From: Lucifuga dentata
Lineage: Eukaryota > Chordata > Actinopteri > Ophidiiformes > Bythitidae
Assembly (NCBI GenBank): GCA_014773175.1
Contig: VXCM01000743.1
Coordinates: forward strand, 123,586 to 187,585
Direction of reading: 5' to 3'
DNA: 64,000 nt
The notes under the pieces were generated by a model that saw only the letters and a program-made list of their open reading frames with translations, was not told the DNA's origin and searched no databases. Shown piece by piece: positions 21,763-36,401 of this stretch (position 1 is its first letter; each line of letters begins with the position of its first letter). A program made the position numbers and the translations under genes.

Positions 21763-24700
21763 TCTACACATACATGAGCAGACCTAGTTTTAAGAGGGAG
21801 GTCCACTGTGGCTCAACTGCTGGGTCCTATTATATTTATCTGTGTGTCTCTATCCCTGTTGGCTTTTAAACCCTCATATTACAGTTTCCCAAAATGCAAT
21901 TCTGTCAAACCTGTCCACAGAATCTGTTTTGGCAATTGAAAAAAATATATTTTTCTAAATTTGGATGATTCATCATTTTAATTTTTGTTTTTCCTCACAA
22001 AAAAATTAAGGTGTTATCAATGAAGCTATAGGAACATCAACACTGACAAACTTGTTTATTCCTCAGTCACATCCAATATGTGTTATATAGGCTGGTAGTT
22101 AAGATGTAAGATCTGACGCTGTACATCATAAGAATATTTAGAAAAGCTAATGACCCAATAATAGTAAAGTTTTTGCAAACAAGTAGTATCAACAAATTCA
22201 TGTCAGGTGAGACACACCACATGTGGCACTACTCAAGCTAGAAATAAAGGCTAAAGTTAGCCTCACATTCAATCTTTCATCGTTGTATTTTAATAATTTC
22301 CAAATGACTATCAAGAAATGATGAGAGCACCGCTGAATGTTAATATGTACAGCTGATGTGTGTTTGTCACATCAACAATAAGCATAGCCAGCTAGCCTAA
22401 CATCAGCCACATTATAAGATGATTACCTATCAAACAAATATAATGGCAACTCTGCATCAGCATTACCATTTTTCAGAGTTTAAAGCTCCTTCTGCCTTTC
22501 AAATATTACATCTCTGGTCATCTACATTTGCAGAAAATAAGCCAAGTAAGTTCAGAGGTGAAATTAGGCTGTAGATTGAAATGCTGGAGGTGTGAAACAC
22601 TCAGAGCCGGCCAGCTGCTTGTTTGGAAACTCTCAGAAGAGGTATCAGAGGCTGTTACTGGCATTCATTAAATCCACTTTGCAAATAGCCAGTGATGATT
22701 ATTTTATGCAAAGATGATGTAACATAGGACTGTATCTGACTGTACCTTTATTATAAAAATTATCACCCAAATAATCACCCACATATAGCAACTAGGGCTT
22801 ACTCAATAATACTTGTTTAAGAATAACAAGAACATTTGGATGCCTATCAACCTGTTTTTAAAATCTTGTTGGCATCACTGCTAATCTTGAGTATGTCTGA
22901 TTCGCTCAAAATTTATTGGCCAACTATTCCCCAACCCAAACTGTAATTCAAATATTTTACATATTGTGGAAAACACATTTGAATGGATTGAATTAATTGA
23001 ATTTATTGCCCTAGTCCAGCCTCATCAAAAAAAAAAAAAAAAAAAAGTAGCAAAGCAAAAGCCAGAGCCACATAGATGTCATGCACTTCCATATGTCAAT
23101 GAATGTGAAGCATTTTAAAATCTCCATTGTGGTAGGCTTTGTGTAATCAGTGAATGTAGATATCAATCTCACAGTCAATGGTACACATCTCTTCTTATCC
23201 ATATCATACAGCCGTTCCATCATTTTAAACTCTTCCCATGTGATTTCCCTTCTCAGTCCCATAATATTTAATAAGAATGGACAGGCAATTATGTTTTTTA
23301 AAATGAAAACCTTTCCATTAATTTGACGAGAGTAGGCCTCGGCAAAGGAATACTATTGTCCACACCACCTGCTGCATTTACCTTCCATAGATAAAAGAGA
23401 GAGTTAATCTATGGATGGAGGATGGGAGGGTGTAGAAATAGACAAACAGTAATCCCTATGTTCTAAACATGGATGTACACAGAGAGCATGACTGAGCTCA
23501 TAAAGCAGTATGATTGGTGTGCAGAGGTTATCCATTAAATAGCTTAAGTCCAAGTGTGTGTGTGTGTGTACATGGTGAAGACAGAATCAGGTAAGTCATT
23601 TCTGAGAAATCTTGCATGTTACTTGGATACAGGACCTGGGACTCACTGTCACTTTTACAGTCAGATTAGAACACATGGACACACTTTATTCATGCATGAT
23701 GGCATCTACACGGTAAAGGTAGACAGACATTCACACTCTCACTGACATGCACAAAAATGAGTTTCTCTCTCTCTTGCATGCACACAAGCACACACATAAA
23801 ATCGCCCACACCCCTCCCTGCTCTGTCAGCTCATCTGACAGCAGTAATGAGTTTCTTCTCTGTGTAAGCCAACTGGCACCCACTCAAGGGAATTTTTCAG
23901 GCTGAATTGTGGCCATTAATCACAATCGTGGGCAACACTGTGGCATCATGTGTGTGGCAAACAGAGATACGTTCCTGGGGGCAGTGGGAACACAGTAAAA
24001 AGGGAGGTAGCAATTTTGTCGAAGACCAAAACAGTGGACGAATGGAAGGAATGAGAAAGACCATTAAAAAATGTGATGGCGCCTCATAAAAAAAATGTTT
24101 GGTTTGGTAAATCTTCTGCTCCTTGTTGTGTGCAGGTCCAGACTTAGGCTCACACTGGGCTAAATGGAGGATAAAGACAGGAAGTAACAAAAGCCCAGAT
24201 GCTCCATTCTGTAAATATGACTTCAATTACTGGGAGGAGGGATGCCATTGCATCAATCACAACCAACAAGACAGGCGGGAGACTGAAGAGGAGCAGCGAT
24301 ACTTCTGACTGCATGTCTCTACAAACTTGTAACAGCAACACAGAGAGAAAGAAATTAGCTATGTGTTTGAAGAATAGATTTTAAATATACATAAATAAGT
24401 ACAAAGGGAGATGCACTGGAATATATATGACATAATTCCAGGGCACTCATAGGACATTTCAACCCGTGAAAGCAGGAGAGGCATATGTGACTAATATCAT
24501 TAATGACAGCTCTGTTCCATTTAGATGTACCACTGAGCCTGTATGCACATATAAGAGCCCTGGAGCTGACACACTTCAATGGGATGCATCTATGCATTTG
24601 TGCAATGCTATTAGTGGCACCTGTGTTTGGTAAGTCAAAATGTGATTGTGGGAATGATCTTCAGCAGATGATAATGTACGGAGAATCAGCTCTTTTGTTA

Positions 24701-25762
24701 CATCGATCAAGATCCTCGCCACAGTCTCTTCCTTCAAAAGCTGAAAATGTGAAGGTCTTCTTTGTATTCTTCCCTTTTCACTGTCTTTTCCCTCTCTCCC
24801 TCCCTCCCTTCATTCTGATGGCTCTCAAGCTGCCAGCTGACTGCGGTCACCAGGGATATTATTGCCCCTTGCTTATCTGAAGAACCCACCCCCACTCTCC
24901 TCCAAACTGGCTAATCCTGATGAATTCATGCTAATATGCAGTCAGTAAACCCCCAGCTCCTTTGTATGTACATGTCTCTGCCACGCCCACTGCATGGCGT
25001 ATACGAGATACCAATTCACAGCACAAAACCACAGAGGAAGAGGAGCAGAACAGGAGAGAGGCAAGGCAAGTGCAGAACCTGTCATAATCACTTAGTGTTA
25101 CAAGACAGTGGGAGAGAAATGAAAACCTTTTGTCTCTGCCTTTACCTACTGTATATGCAGAAACAAAGACTTTGCAGATGCTGTATTTGTTATGATGCTA
25201 TATCAATTCTATCTCACAGTAAAACACTTTTTTTTTCAGCGTTTGCTTAAACAAAGAACAGCTTAGGCTTTACATACATTAAGAAAAATATTATTTTCTG
25301 AGAAAAGACTCCTAAAGTTTCCTAGGTTTTTATCAGCACTGGGATAATAGTATATAGGATTTTTATCTTGGCTGATATTTGTTACTGTAAATCAAATCCC
25401 TACCAGTTCATAAAGATTTTCACTTAATGCAAGATTAAATTGTATAAGCTGCAAGCTGATTCTTCTGGTAGGGCTCTGAGGACATTCAAAGAAAATGTGG
25501 TTTTTACCTCTCAGGCATTGTTGGAAAAAAAATAATCCATCAAAGCCCACAGTACCCGTTACTTTGCATGTGTCAACCTTTGTTTATTTATTTATTTTCT
25601 TTTAGTAGCTAGTTCGCATTCAACGCCTAATTTCAGTTTTAGTATTTGAATTTGATGAATATAAAAACATATCACACATATTTTACCTGAGATGACACTA
25701 AAGTGCCATTTTTACCATATCAGTCTCTCAGGATTATAATGTAATATGTCACAGTAGGGACC

Positions 25763-25777
25763 TTTTTTTTTTTTTTN

Positions 25778-25809
<32 letters not shown>
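25763..25809. repeat. T-run joined to A-run through an N
   Basis: Fourteen T, one N at 25777, then 32 A. The switch of strand composition at an N suggests two different homopolymer contig ends were joined here. Confidence 0.9.
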
Positions 25810-25811
<2 letters not shown>

Positions 25812-26614
25812 CATAATTTAATGTAACATACATAATGTAAAATGTCCTCAAAGACACAAAGGTTGACAAAGAACACACTGGCAGCCCTCAGTGCTGGCTC
25901 CCTGACAGTCTTTCTCGCGCCTTGTGTATTCCCCCGCAGAGAAAGGGAGGAGCACCAACATAAACTGTCAGACACAAGCACATATCACTGGCTCTTCCAA
26001 CCTGCCATCAGCCAACTAACCCTCTAAAACTGTCTTCTCACTCACAAATAATGCCGATGCTGGCAAATGGCGAGGCCATTACACTACAGGCATCATGTTT
26101 CATCTTTTTCATGCAGCAGCAATGAAACGGTTTGCCTTACGACTTACGAACACACCATGTTACAGTTTCAATTAAAAAAAAAACATTGACGCATCCTTAA
26201 GTATGATCAAAGACTGCAGTTGGATAGATGGTACAGGTCTTTATATTATTATTAAATGACACATCTTATCTGCTGAGCCAGGGCAGGCAGGTCTGAAAAG
26301 GGCCAGGGGAAGCATCCCCACCAATGATTCCTCAGATGGCTGGTTACTTGAAGGGGGAAATGAACTGTGTTATTGTACATTAAATATTTTAGTAGTGTTT
26401 TCACAAAGAAATTGTGCCTTAGTAACATGTCTATGTCCACAAAAATGTGCATTTCACATAAGACGCTGGCTTTCTCTGGCCTTTGATATGTGTATGTATA
26501 GTCTCAGACCATAACTCTGTGCCAAATTGTGCACATGTTCATGTCAGTACATTTATTTGATGTTAAGCGTAGGTAATGTGCATGCTACAGTGATGAATTA
26601 TGAGCATGGTGAGT

Positions 26615-26634
26615 GGGGGGGGGGGNGGGGGGGG
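26615..26634. repeat. G-run with an N
   Basis: Eleven G, an N at 26626 and eight more G. A homopolymer of this size is hard to sequence, so its length is unknown. Confidence 0.9.
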
Positions 26635-28229
26635 TCAGGGGAGCAGTTTTCCAGCATGTTCTAACTGCAGAGGCGTGCTTCTTCAAGCTAAGCATGGCTT
26701 CTGCTGCTGTTGTTTTGCATCCTGCTGCCTGTCAAAGGCTGCCCTTGAAACAAAGCTGCTAGGGTCAGCAGGTCGTGGCACTGCATCGGAATGGAATGCG
26801 CCTTCCTGGTTCAAGGTCCAGCCTCTGGAGCCAGAGGGGCCCAGAGATCATTTGAGACCAACAACACATGCTCCATCTATTTTACTCCATAACTCCTTCC
26901 ACTTTACCGAAGCACTTACTGAAGGCTTTTTTATGCTGTGGCATGCCTGCTGTGCCATTCATATCGCTCAAATCAGAGTTGCCAAGTCATCTACACCACA
27001 TAATGATAAAACACATTGTATAATGTAGTTCACTGTCAAAACAAATAGGCATCAGCTTGACATGGAACAATATGTTGTATGAAAATGTATGGTACAATAT
27101 GAGGCTTTTGACACATAGCGAAACAAACATTTGGTTCAACATCTGAATAGTACACTGCAGTGGCTATTTTAGTCACCACATCTGGTTGTTCTTGTTCTTG
27201 TTTGTCTTGTTGGAAAGATCTGCTTGTACACATGAACATATAAAACTGCAGTATATGAAAATACTAGGTAGGTTGTCACGACAAAACTGTCTTTCCCAGA
27301 AATCTTTCATCCCATGCCAGCAACAACTTCTTCTAAATTGTTCCTATGGAATTCATTTTGTCCTTGGTGGCTAACTCCACACAAACTGGAATATGACAGG
27401 CTTTTAATCCTGACCACTTCAGGTGCTGTGTCCCCTTCTGACAAATTCAGAGGAGAGACTGCGAAGATTTTCTTTTCTACTATCAGTGTGGTGTAACAAA
27501 CGACATAAGTGAAAAAGACATACCGTTGTACTTTGGTTCATGCTCAGTTTAACTTTGCAGGTAAGATGTTATCATACCTGATAAGCATGATGGCCAAAAT
27601 GACAAAAAATAAGTCCCAGATTGTAAAAAAATATATATACGGAATTTTCCCACTTTCAACAAAATATGATTCCCACAGGCATGTATGAAAAAACTATTTA
27701 AACAAACCAACAGAACCAATTGTGCTAAATGTTATAAAAAAATTGACTTTTATCACACAGACTGCATAAAGAAACACAAAGCCTTTAAAAAGCATCTCTG
27801 GTGACAAAGACAAACCATCCTCTCTGACTGGCTAAATGTGATTACTTTGCATTTTTGTTAATTCATACCACTGTTTGTTGTTTGGGGAAGGGCAGGGCTG
27901 CAGCTGTGACACTGTGACAGGTTTGGGACACCTCTTTTCACTGCCAAAGCCAAGGTCACTGCCATTGCCCTAGGGCCATCAGATAGGGGGGATGGGCCCC
28001 AACTGGGGAATAAGCAGGAGGCTGAGGGTTGGAGGGGGAGAAACGCACTGGGAGGAAAATTAAAAAAGGAGAGGGATATTCTGCCCTAGTGCACATAAAA
28101 AGGTCACCATTTCCCAGATAAACCCCCCCTCTCCCTCTCGCAATGCCCCATAACCTCTGACCCCTCTATTTAAGTCAATGCTAAAACAGAGGGAGAGGAT
28201 GGGGGAGGGAAGGCACCAGTGAAAACACA

Positions 28230-28362
28230 CCCACCCAGAGTCAGCACTGTGACAAAAGGGGGCCTCAGCCACAGAGAGCTGAATTGGTCACGAGANCCCA
28301 CCCAGAGTCAGCACTGTGACAAAAGGGGGCCTCAGCCACAGAGAGCTGAATTGGTCACGAGA
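28230..28362. repeat. 66-base duplication around a single N
   Basis: The segment starting CCCACCCAGAGTCAGCACTG at 28230-28295 recurs at 28297-28362, separated by the N at 28296. It is probably an unmerged contig overlap. Confidence 0.88.
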
Positions 28363-28645
28363 ACAAATGCTCAGGCCACCAGAGGCTGCACATCTCCACA
28401 GCCTCTGCCTGTTCCCAGCCACTCCACTGTCCTGCATTTCACAACTAACAATAGATGCTGCTCTGGTTCCCCAACACACACAAACACACACACAGGGTAG
28501 GGAGGGGCTGGGGCCCAAAGGAGAGCTGCTCCCTGCCCATCACTAACTGGCCTTTGTCTCTGGCTCTTCTGCTTATTGGCCACTAGAGAAGGCTTTCCTG
28601 ATCCCTTCTTAAACAAAATGGAAAACTGGACAGAGGGGCACTGCA

Positions 28646-28706
<61 letters not shown>

Positions 28707-28707
28707 N

Positions 28708-28769
<62 letters not shown>
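28646..28769. repeat. Duplicated (TG)n(GA)n compound microsatellite around an N
   Basis: A TG run followed by a GA run ends at the N at 28707, and the same pair repeats to 28769. The true locus probably has one such compound tract. Confidence 0.85.
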
Positions 28770-28771
<2 letters not shown>

Positions 28772-29105
28772 GCTGAAGGAAGAAAAATGCTGTGAAATAA
28801 AAGCATAATATTTATTATTATTACTATTACTACGAGTGCAAACTACTGACCCACCGCCGTCTCTTTCTTTATGTCTTTTTCTTTATTACACATTTTCACA
28901 CATGCAATGCAAAATGTCTGCTAAAGGAGATGAGAGAAAATAGAGTTTTGGAGTTTTTATTGGTGGATGGTGCAGGCCCTGTAAAGGCTTTTAACTGCAC
29001 AATCTGCCCATAAAGGCTCTGTTAAGTGTAGTGAAGCGCAGGACGGGGCAGTACTGTTAGCTAGCCAAGCTAACCAATCATAGGAACACCAACAGTACAC
29101 ACATG

Positions 29106-29114
<9 letters not shown>

Positions 29115-29162
<48 letters not shown>
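29115..29162. repeat. (GA)n microsatellite
   Basis: About 24 GA units preceded by a short CA tract. Confidence 0.93.
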
Positions 29163-29165
<3 letters not shown>

Positions 29166-29320
29166 ACACATCCTGTGCTCCCATCCTGTGCTTTGACTTG
29201 ACCAAATTCATTATCTGTCACCTAACGTAACCCAATCCTAATTCTGACTTTAGCTCTGAAGTAAAGTTCTAACCCTAAAACAACCAGAAAAAAGTGATGA
29301 CTGGACAAAATGACCTCACT

Positions 29321-29350
29321 TTATAAAAATGTCCTCACTTTTAAGGTCTA

Positions 29351-29389
<39 letters not shown>

Positions 29390-29423
29390 TNTTATAAAAA
29401 TGTCCTCACTTTTAAGGTCTAAT

Positions 29424-29454
<31 letters not shown>

Positions 29455-29455
29455 T
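29321..29455. repeat. Duplicated segment with CA repeat around an N
   Basis: TTATAAAAATGTCCTCACTT plus a CA tract occurs at 29321-29390 and again at 29392-29455. The second CA tract is three units shorter, so the copies could represent two alleles or a slippage error. Confidence 0.85.
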
Positions 29456-32400
29456 ACACACTCACTTGCACACACATGGAAGTCTTTCACTGGGCCAGGG
29501 GGAATGAAGATGATGAGAAGACTACCACATGCTGGCACGACAATACAGGATTCATCACCAATGCACAGTCCAGGTAGACAGATAAAACCTCATTCTGGAT
29601 TTTTCTTAGTCATATTGGCACAAGAGTACTGTGTATAGATTGAAGAACCAGACTCCAGCATTTGGAGACTGTCCCGCCTCATCCAACCTTTGGCCTGCCC
29701 TCTGCTCTCTCTCCTTTCACCTTCACCTCTATTACTGAGGAATTCCTCCCATGAGCCTTAAAACCAGGCAGAAGGAATTTTAGGCCCCCTTTTCATTTGT
29801 TTGCTTGAGAAAGGCTAGGGTGGTCCAGAGACATCCGGAGACGAATGGAAACTTCATTAACAGAGTTCCACTTTGCCTAACACACAAGTACACATGCATT
29901 CAAATCTTTAGGCAGAATCACAGTCTCATCCAAAACGCTAACAGGCAAACACACACACGAGCACATGCTACACACACTCCACACAAGCGTGCAGTCCCTA
30001 CAGTGAACTTGAATTTCAACTAAGATTTACTGGAAGATGATCTCTGAAATGATGATGGCATGATATGTTATTTACCATCATAAGACACTTATCACACTGA
30101 AGAGCTGTATGTAGTCATTCTGTTTCCCATTGAACCCAATGGACAGAGTTGACTACACAAAACTAATTTAAAATTCTAATTGTCAAAGCATGCCTCTATG
30201 GTACTCAGTTTATGAAACTGATACAGACAGTTAAATAACTAAACAATTAAGTAGGGGATTATCTGTTACAGGATTATCTAAGTATGGTCCTGTAACTATG
30301 ACCATGCATTTTAAGTTTAAGCCTTGGATAATTGGTTAAACATATTACTGCATTATAGAATCAGATGTCTGTCAACCTGTATCCTGTAGCTGCCAAGTTA
30401 GATCTTGAAACTTGAAGGATTACCCTTTTGTTTATATTCTACCTCAGGCATCTTTATGTCTCCTTTTGTTATTTGTACTGTGATTCAGGCAATAACTTAA
30501 GATGAAAATATGACCAGAATTAATAGGATTCTATGGTTTGATATGTAATATATAAGTAACATAAACGAAACAATATTAAATTGCATTTGTAAATCACTGA
30601 AGTTCAAAAAACTTTTGTGTTTAATTAAATGCATCAAAATGATCAAATCAAATTGCGGTGAAAATTAAAGACTTCCTAATATATCAAATTTTTCCCTAAA
30701 TAAGCACAATCAAATCGAATTGCCCTGGGGCTAAAGATTAACACCTCTAGCAAACAGAAATATAGATAATGCAACAGTGAAACATATAAACGTCCATGTT
30801 GACTTTCTGTAGTTGGTTATTATTTGATCTTACTGGTATCTTGCAAACTTTTTCTCCAGGAACAACTGAAAGAAAAATCAAGCTGTGTTGGAAATCCAAC
30901 ATTCCCAGTTTATGAAAATAATTCAGAAACACATAAAACAGGCCCTTTGTTATTATAAGAAATATATGCTGTAAATACTAAGAAAGACATAAATAGGATT
31001 TAAACCTTGTCAAATATAAAGGCAGCACCTGAGGTGGAGTGAAATGCTTCTCTGAGCAGTTTTCAATGTCCTGCTGTTCTGCCATTTTCCAGTATTTCTT
31101 TTTCTGTTTAGTAGCTTGATTTACCAAGTCTTGTTGTTTACACAGGCAGATATTTTTTAGAGAGTAAGGGTGCCCGTTCTGCCCTGCGCAGGAGGCCATC
31201 CCTCATATTACGTAGCAGCTGCCATCCAAGACAAGATGCATGGCTTTCTCAAGTCCTTTCAGCATAGCTCCAGATTTAAGCACACTAGCTGCCATTATGC
31301 TCTTTCCTGATGTTTGGAGATGAAGGGGATGCAGAAATCTGCTGCTGCTCAAAACACCTTCCTGTAGGTTTTGGGGTGGAGGTGGGGAAAACAATTACTA
31401 CCTTCAGAATGAAGTCAGAATAACATAGTCAGAGATGGAAACGACAACATAAATAAAATATCACCTGAGAGCAACATTTATGGTAATTTACAACAATTCC
31501 AATTAACCTTATTCATTGTAAACAAAACAACAATTTAATTAAATTCTGTCGAGCAAGTTAACAAACACCTTTCTTGTTTCCACCCATGGCAAAATCACTA
31601 CTATATTCTAATATAATATTTAATTATAATTAATGACAAATTACTGACACAATCAATAATGGTAATTGTAATAATAATATAATTAATTGCATTGGAAAAT
31701 TGAAACCAAATCAACACCTCACTCACAATATATAGAGACAGAATAAACTAAGAAAATAAGGCACATAATGGACAGTATGGGATCCCCTAGTGAATTTCCA
31801 CTGCTTCAAGGTCAATGACGCGTCATCTGCAGAAATAATAGAGATTCACAGAGTTCTGCCCCACAGGAGATTTGGGCAAGTTCAAGCATTTGTCAAAGCA
31901 AATAACCAAAGAGTTTTCATTAAGGACATTTAACATGGCTGTTTGTTCAGCCCCCTTACAAAAAAAACAGCTCAACCCATGAAGGGCAAACAGCATCTTT
32001 AGAGGCATGGGGNAGAGAGAGAGAGAGAGCACATAATACAGTAATACAACCTGAAAAGCTGGTTGCTGTTGTAAGACAAGTCATGAATTTCCTTTTCATT
32101 GTTGGTCATTGTAAATAGATTCAAGTAGAGCATGCATAATCAGGTAATGAGATCTCAGTTTTTAGTCTGCAGGTGTACGGTAATAAGCCAGTCGGATCTC
32201 TGGTCTAATTACACAGCAGAGGTCAGAGCTCTCATCCCTTTAGCCTGCCTCATCAGCAGAGAAAAACCAGCTCTTTCTTCCTCAATCCCTCTGACACACT
32301 GGTGGACAGATGGAGGGAAACTGACCACACAGCAGGAGGTGACACACTGGTTTAACATCAGCCCACATACCTGCCCAAAGGGTTGAACAGAAGGAGCAGG

Positions 32401-34443
32401 GCAGTCACAGTGTCTATGTACTGCTACTATATGATATTTTCAAGGAATAAAAAAAATAATAATAATAAAATAATAATAATAATAATACTGAGAGGAATAT
32501 ATAGATATCTTTTTTTTTTTTCATTTTATACAATGGGTATCCAAAATGCTTTTCTAGTAAATCCTTGATGGATAAAGTTAATAACACTTGAATAACAAAC
32601 ATATACAAGGATTTCTGCACAAATGCCTCTAGTTGATAAGGATTTGACAATCCTACGACATAGTGTTTAAATGTCAAAGTAAGATTATATAGCATTCAGC
32701 TGGATAATGTAGATGACAGAAAGATACAGACTTGCTTCGTGCGAGCTGGCAGAGAGGAGCAGGGGTAGGAGGGGGACAGAAAGAGGGTGGGGTTTGGCTC
32801 GCAGACAAAGGGAGCCACAAGGAGATGTAGCAGCGGAGCTTTAGCATTCACCCAGTCAGGAGGCCATGAAAGGGGTAGGAACAGAAAGGTCGAGGGTGAT
32901 GGAGAGCCACTATCAACCCTCCAAACACACACGTATGCACACATACACTTTCTTATAAACTAACATTGACTCCCTATAAATCACTCATACTAACTGCAGT
33001 CTGAATACTTGCTAGCAAACCTTCCACAGCTTTTTAATGTAGTACGTTGTGACTTCTCAGCCTCAGATGCAGCTACAGATGCAATTTCAGTTAGATGGTG
33101 TCTGTTTGGTGGCTGTCAGCCGAACTTAGTTACATTCACGCTGCTGAGAGGAGTTATGCTCACACAGATGACATGCACAGGCAGAAAATGCAACACTTTT
33201 AAAGTCATCTTCTGTCTTCTCCTCTTTCATCTCTGACAGCCCTCTAGATTCTTCTTTTTCATTAAAGTCTCTTTCAGCAGCCTGCTATACAGGCATTACA
33301 ATTCACCATGATAGTTTTGGAATTAAACAAGATGCAAATAATGCAGCAGCCAAAGGCTCTGTATCTACACAGCATTACCAGTTACTTTGTACACCTGTAC
33401 AGTCTACTGCAGTCCAATACAACAGCTCTAGGTAAATCTGGCCTTTGTGTAGCTTATATTCCTGTGTTTGTAATACTCTGACCCCCTTGTGGCTTCAAAC
33501 AAAATATTAGTAACTCAGTGTATACTAAAGCAGCCTGTCACTTATAAAGTAGAGCTGTTTCACTCATATTTTATTTATTGCATTTTCAGTCTCTTTCTAA
33601 TCTTCACCCTCTCTTTCCCCTTACCCAGCACACTTCATATTGCATCCAAAAATCTTTTCAAATGATTTCTGAGGTCAATTGCACCCTGGCTCTATGAATG
33701 AGACTGAGGGAAAAAAATAAATTATTTCCTAACAAAGATTCCGCTCTTTCCAGTTAATTCCAACCAAACAGACAAAAGCAAGTCATTTCAATTGATCCTA
33801 AAAGCTATTTTGTGACAGGAGGGCTTTTGTGGTGTGTTGCCTGGTGACGCCAGTGTGCTGTGGGGGAGGGGGCAGAAGCCCTGCCTGGGTTCACTGTACC
33901 CGGCTTGTCATTCATCTGAATGATGAAAAGCTTCCTGAACCTAAGCTAATGAGGAGGTCTGAGAGAAAGAAATTGATGAAAGAGCACAAACGAGACAGAG
34001 AAAGATAAAAAAAAAATGCATCAAAGAGATAATTTTTAGTAGGAATAAGTGTTTCCTGGACCAAAGGTAGATTTAGAGGGGCAATGGGGAGTCTGCCCTA
34101 CATCAGCCCCCTACAGTGAACTCACACAAATGGTTGTCAAGCAAATAAAAAGTAAAATTTATGGATAGAGGTGGTGTTTATGTAAGATGGAGACTTTATC
34201 CACCGGGGGAGCTATAAAGAGGCTTCAGTAATCACGCCACCTATAGCATCACAGTGGTACAAGTCAGCGCTCTGTTGTATGAGGGGCTATAACACAGCAA
34301 ATTACCTCAAAAGCACAAACACAGCATCAGCCTTACACAAATACTTGGAAAAGAAAAAGAAACAAACACTAGTCATTGATCTCTGGAAGGATAGTGCTTG
34401 GCAGTAAATGGACATCATCTCTATAGTAAAAAAAATAAAATAA

Positions 34444-34474
<31 letters not shown>

Positions 34475-35799
34475 ATCATAGATTGCTTATACTTAACAAA
34501 AAATCCTGGACCCGAATGGATAGAGGGGATGCCAGAAAAGAAATGGTTCAAACTCCTCAAGGTTACAGCCTAAAACACACAGACCCTACAAGCTGTAGAC
34601 CTTAATGATAAAGATTTAAAATATATCAATCTGACCAACTGAGGGCAAGAACAAAAACAGGGAGATGCTTTTGTACTAGACAAGTAACTGCAAAAACCTG
34701 AACTGAGAAGAAGCAAAAGAACAGGGGGAACATTATAAATCTACAATATAAAAAAAAAAAAAAAAANAAAAAAAAAAAAAAAATCAATAAAGTCTTTCAT
34801 TAATTTCATTAAATGAGCTGAATTAAAGCACAATCTAGTTTCAAGCTCTTTAACCTGAATGTCTCAGGAGTTATTACTTATATAATTTTAAAATGGAAAT
34901 GGCTTAATTTGTTTTTTGTTTGTTTGTTTTTTTTGCTTACCTGCTATTACATTTATTTTTACTCCATTAATACTAAAAGATGTTAAAATACTTTGCTTGG
35001 GGGACTTGTGCAGTGTAGCATACAAACCAAGACAGAGATTGTTAGTTATGTCCATTAATGAAAAGGGAAATATGGATTTCTCCTAATATGATACAATACC
35101 CCTAACATGGAAAGTAAAAGAAGTGAGTGATGTATTATGGTTCCTAGGTCAGACAGGAAGTCAAACAGCACATCTGAAGGTTCTATGAAAGCCCCATTGA
35201 TCTGACTACTAAAACCCTGGAGCATTTTTCATGTGTTACAGGAAAAAGGAAAAAAAAAAAAAAAAAAAAAAAAAAGGGCCCCAGCTGCCTTGAAATAAGG
35301 GTGTTATTGCATTATGGCAGTTCTTCCAAAATACAGAAGATATTAGTGCATAAGGATGGGTAATAAGGGGACATTTTACAGTCGGGGTTCATGTCTCCTG
35401 AGTCCCTTTAAATGGTCTCTGGAGTAATATTTTCATTGTGATGGCTTCTTCCTGTCTTGATAGAAGCGAGACTTCAAGTGAGGAGTTTCATTATAGCAGA
35501 GCCTTTACTCATTCAACACCTCTCCTAAGACCACTTAACACAGGCAAAAGGTCACAGGTCAGAGTGTGACCTTGAGTAATCCTTCAGTTGCTTTGTGATC
35601 AATAGAAGTCCAAAAAAAAAAAAAAAAAAAAACTGAGAAGGAGCAGAAAGAGGCAAACCCAGCAGAAATGAAAGAGGCTAAATATGAATGTGAATGTAAA
35701 GAGTTGTGTGTTGCTGGAAGAGTCCAAAGTGTGTTCCAGGTCAAATTCATTGTCCGCAATGAAAAATAAATCTGTGTTCACCACTTTCCATCTTTTTCA

Positions 35800-36180
35800 T
35801 CTATCTATAAAGTTGCTCTGTTTGTTTGTCTGTCTGTGGCACTAATATCTCTAGAACCTGACACTGTATGAAGTTGATATTTGGCAGGTTTATTGCTCAG
35901 GACGCAAGGATGTGCAGTGTCACGTGTGAAATTGTTTGGAAGAGTGGTTCTCGAATGGAGCTGTGCCAGTAAAAAAGTAGTCCGGGCAGCAGGATACGCT
36001 CCAAGTGTGGCGGCATATGCTCTGGTCCAGTGGCATGGTCTCAACCAAAGCTAGCTCATGAGGACATACAGAACAAAATTATGGCAGGCTGCGGCACACA
36101 CCACAAAGTCCAGCCTATTCCGAACAGGCACATTTTCAACCGACACTGCACTAGTTACAACAATTTTAATAAAAGATCAC
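35800..36180 (+). repeat. Possible interspersed repeat
   Basis: It starts CTATCTATAAAGTTGCTCTG and then TTTGTTTGTCTGTCTGTGGC, resembling the starts of dispersed elements I have seen in animal genomes, followed by unusually GC-richer sequence than its surroundings. The boundaries and family are uncertain. Confidence 0.3.
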
Positions 36181-36401
36181 TTACAGAGATTACATTTATG
36201 TTTTGTGAACCACAGTTTGAAATTGACTGTAATATTATAAAATCATTTGTATATGTTATTATAAAATTTGCAACTGTTTAAACAGCTCAGTCATTGGCTG
36301 GGGAGATTAGCACAGTATAGTGCTAATGTGGCTAATTTGAGAGATGGTTAGAAACTTCACTTCTTGAATTAATTTATTTGACAATTTTAAAAGTAGTTCT
36401 A

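Noticed and set aside
28230..28362. Tandem segmental duplication
   Set aside because: The single N exactly between identical copies, repeated at several other places, points to assembly error, not biology.
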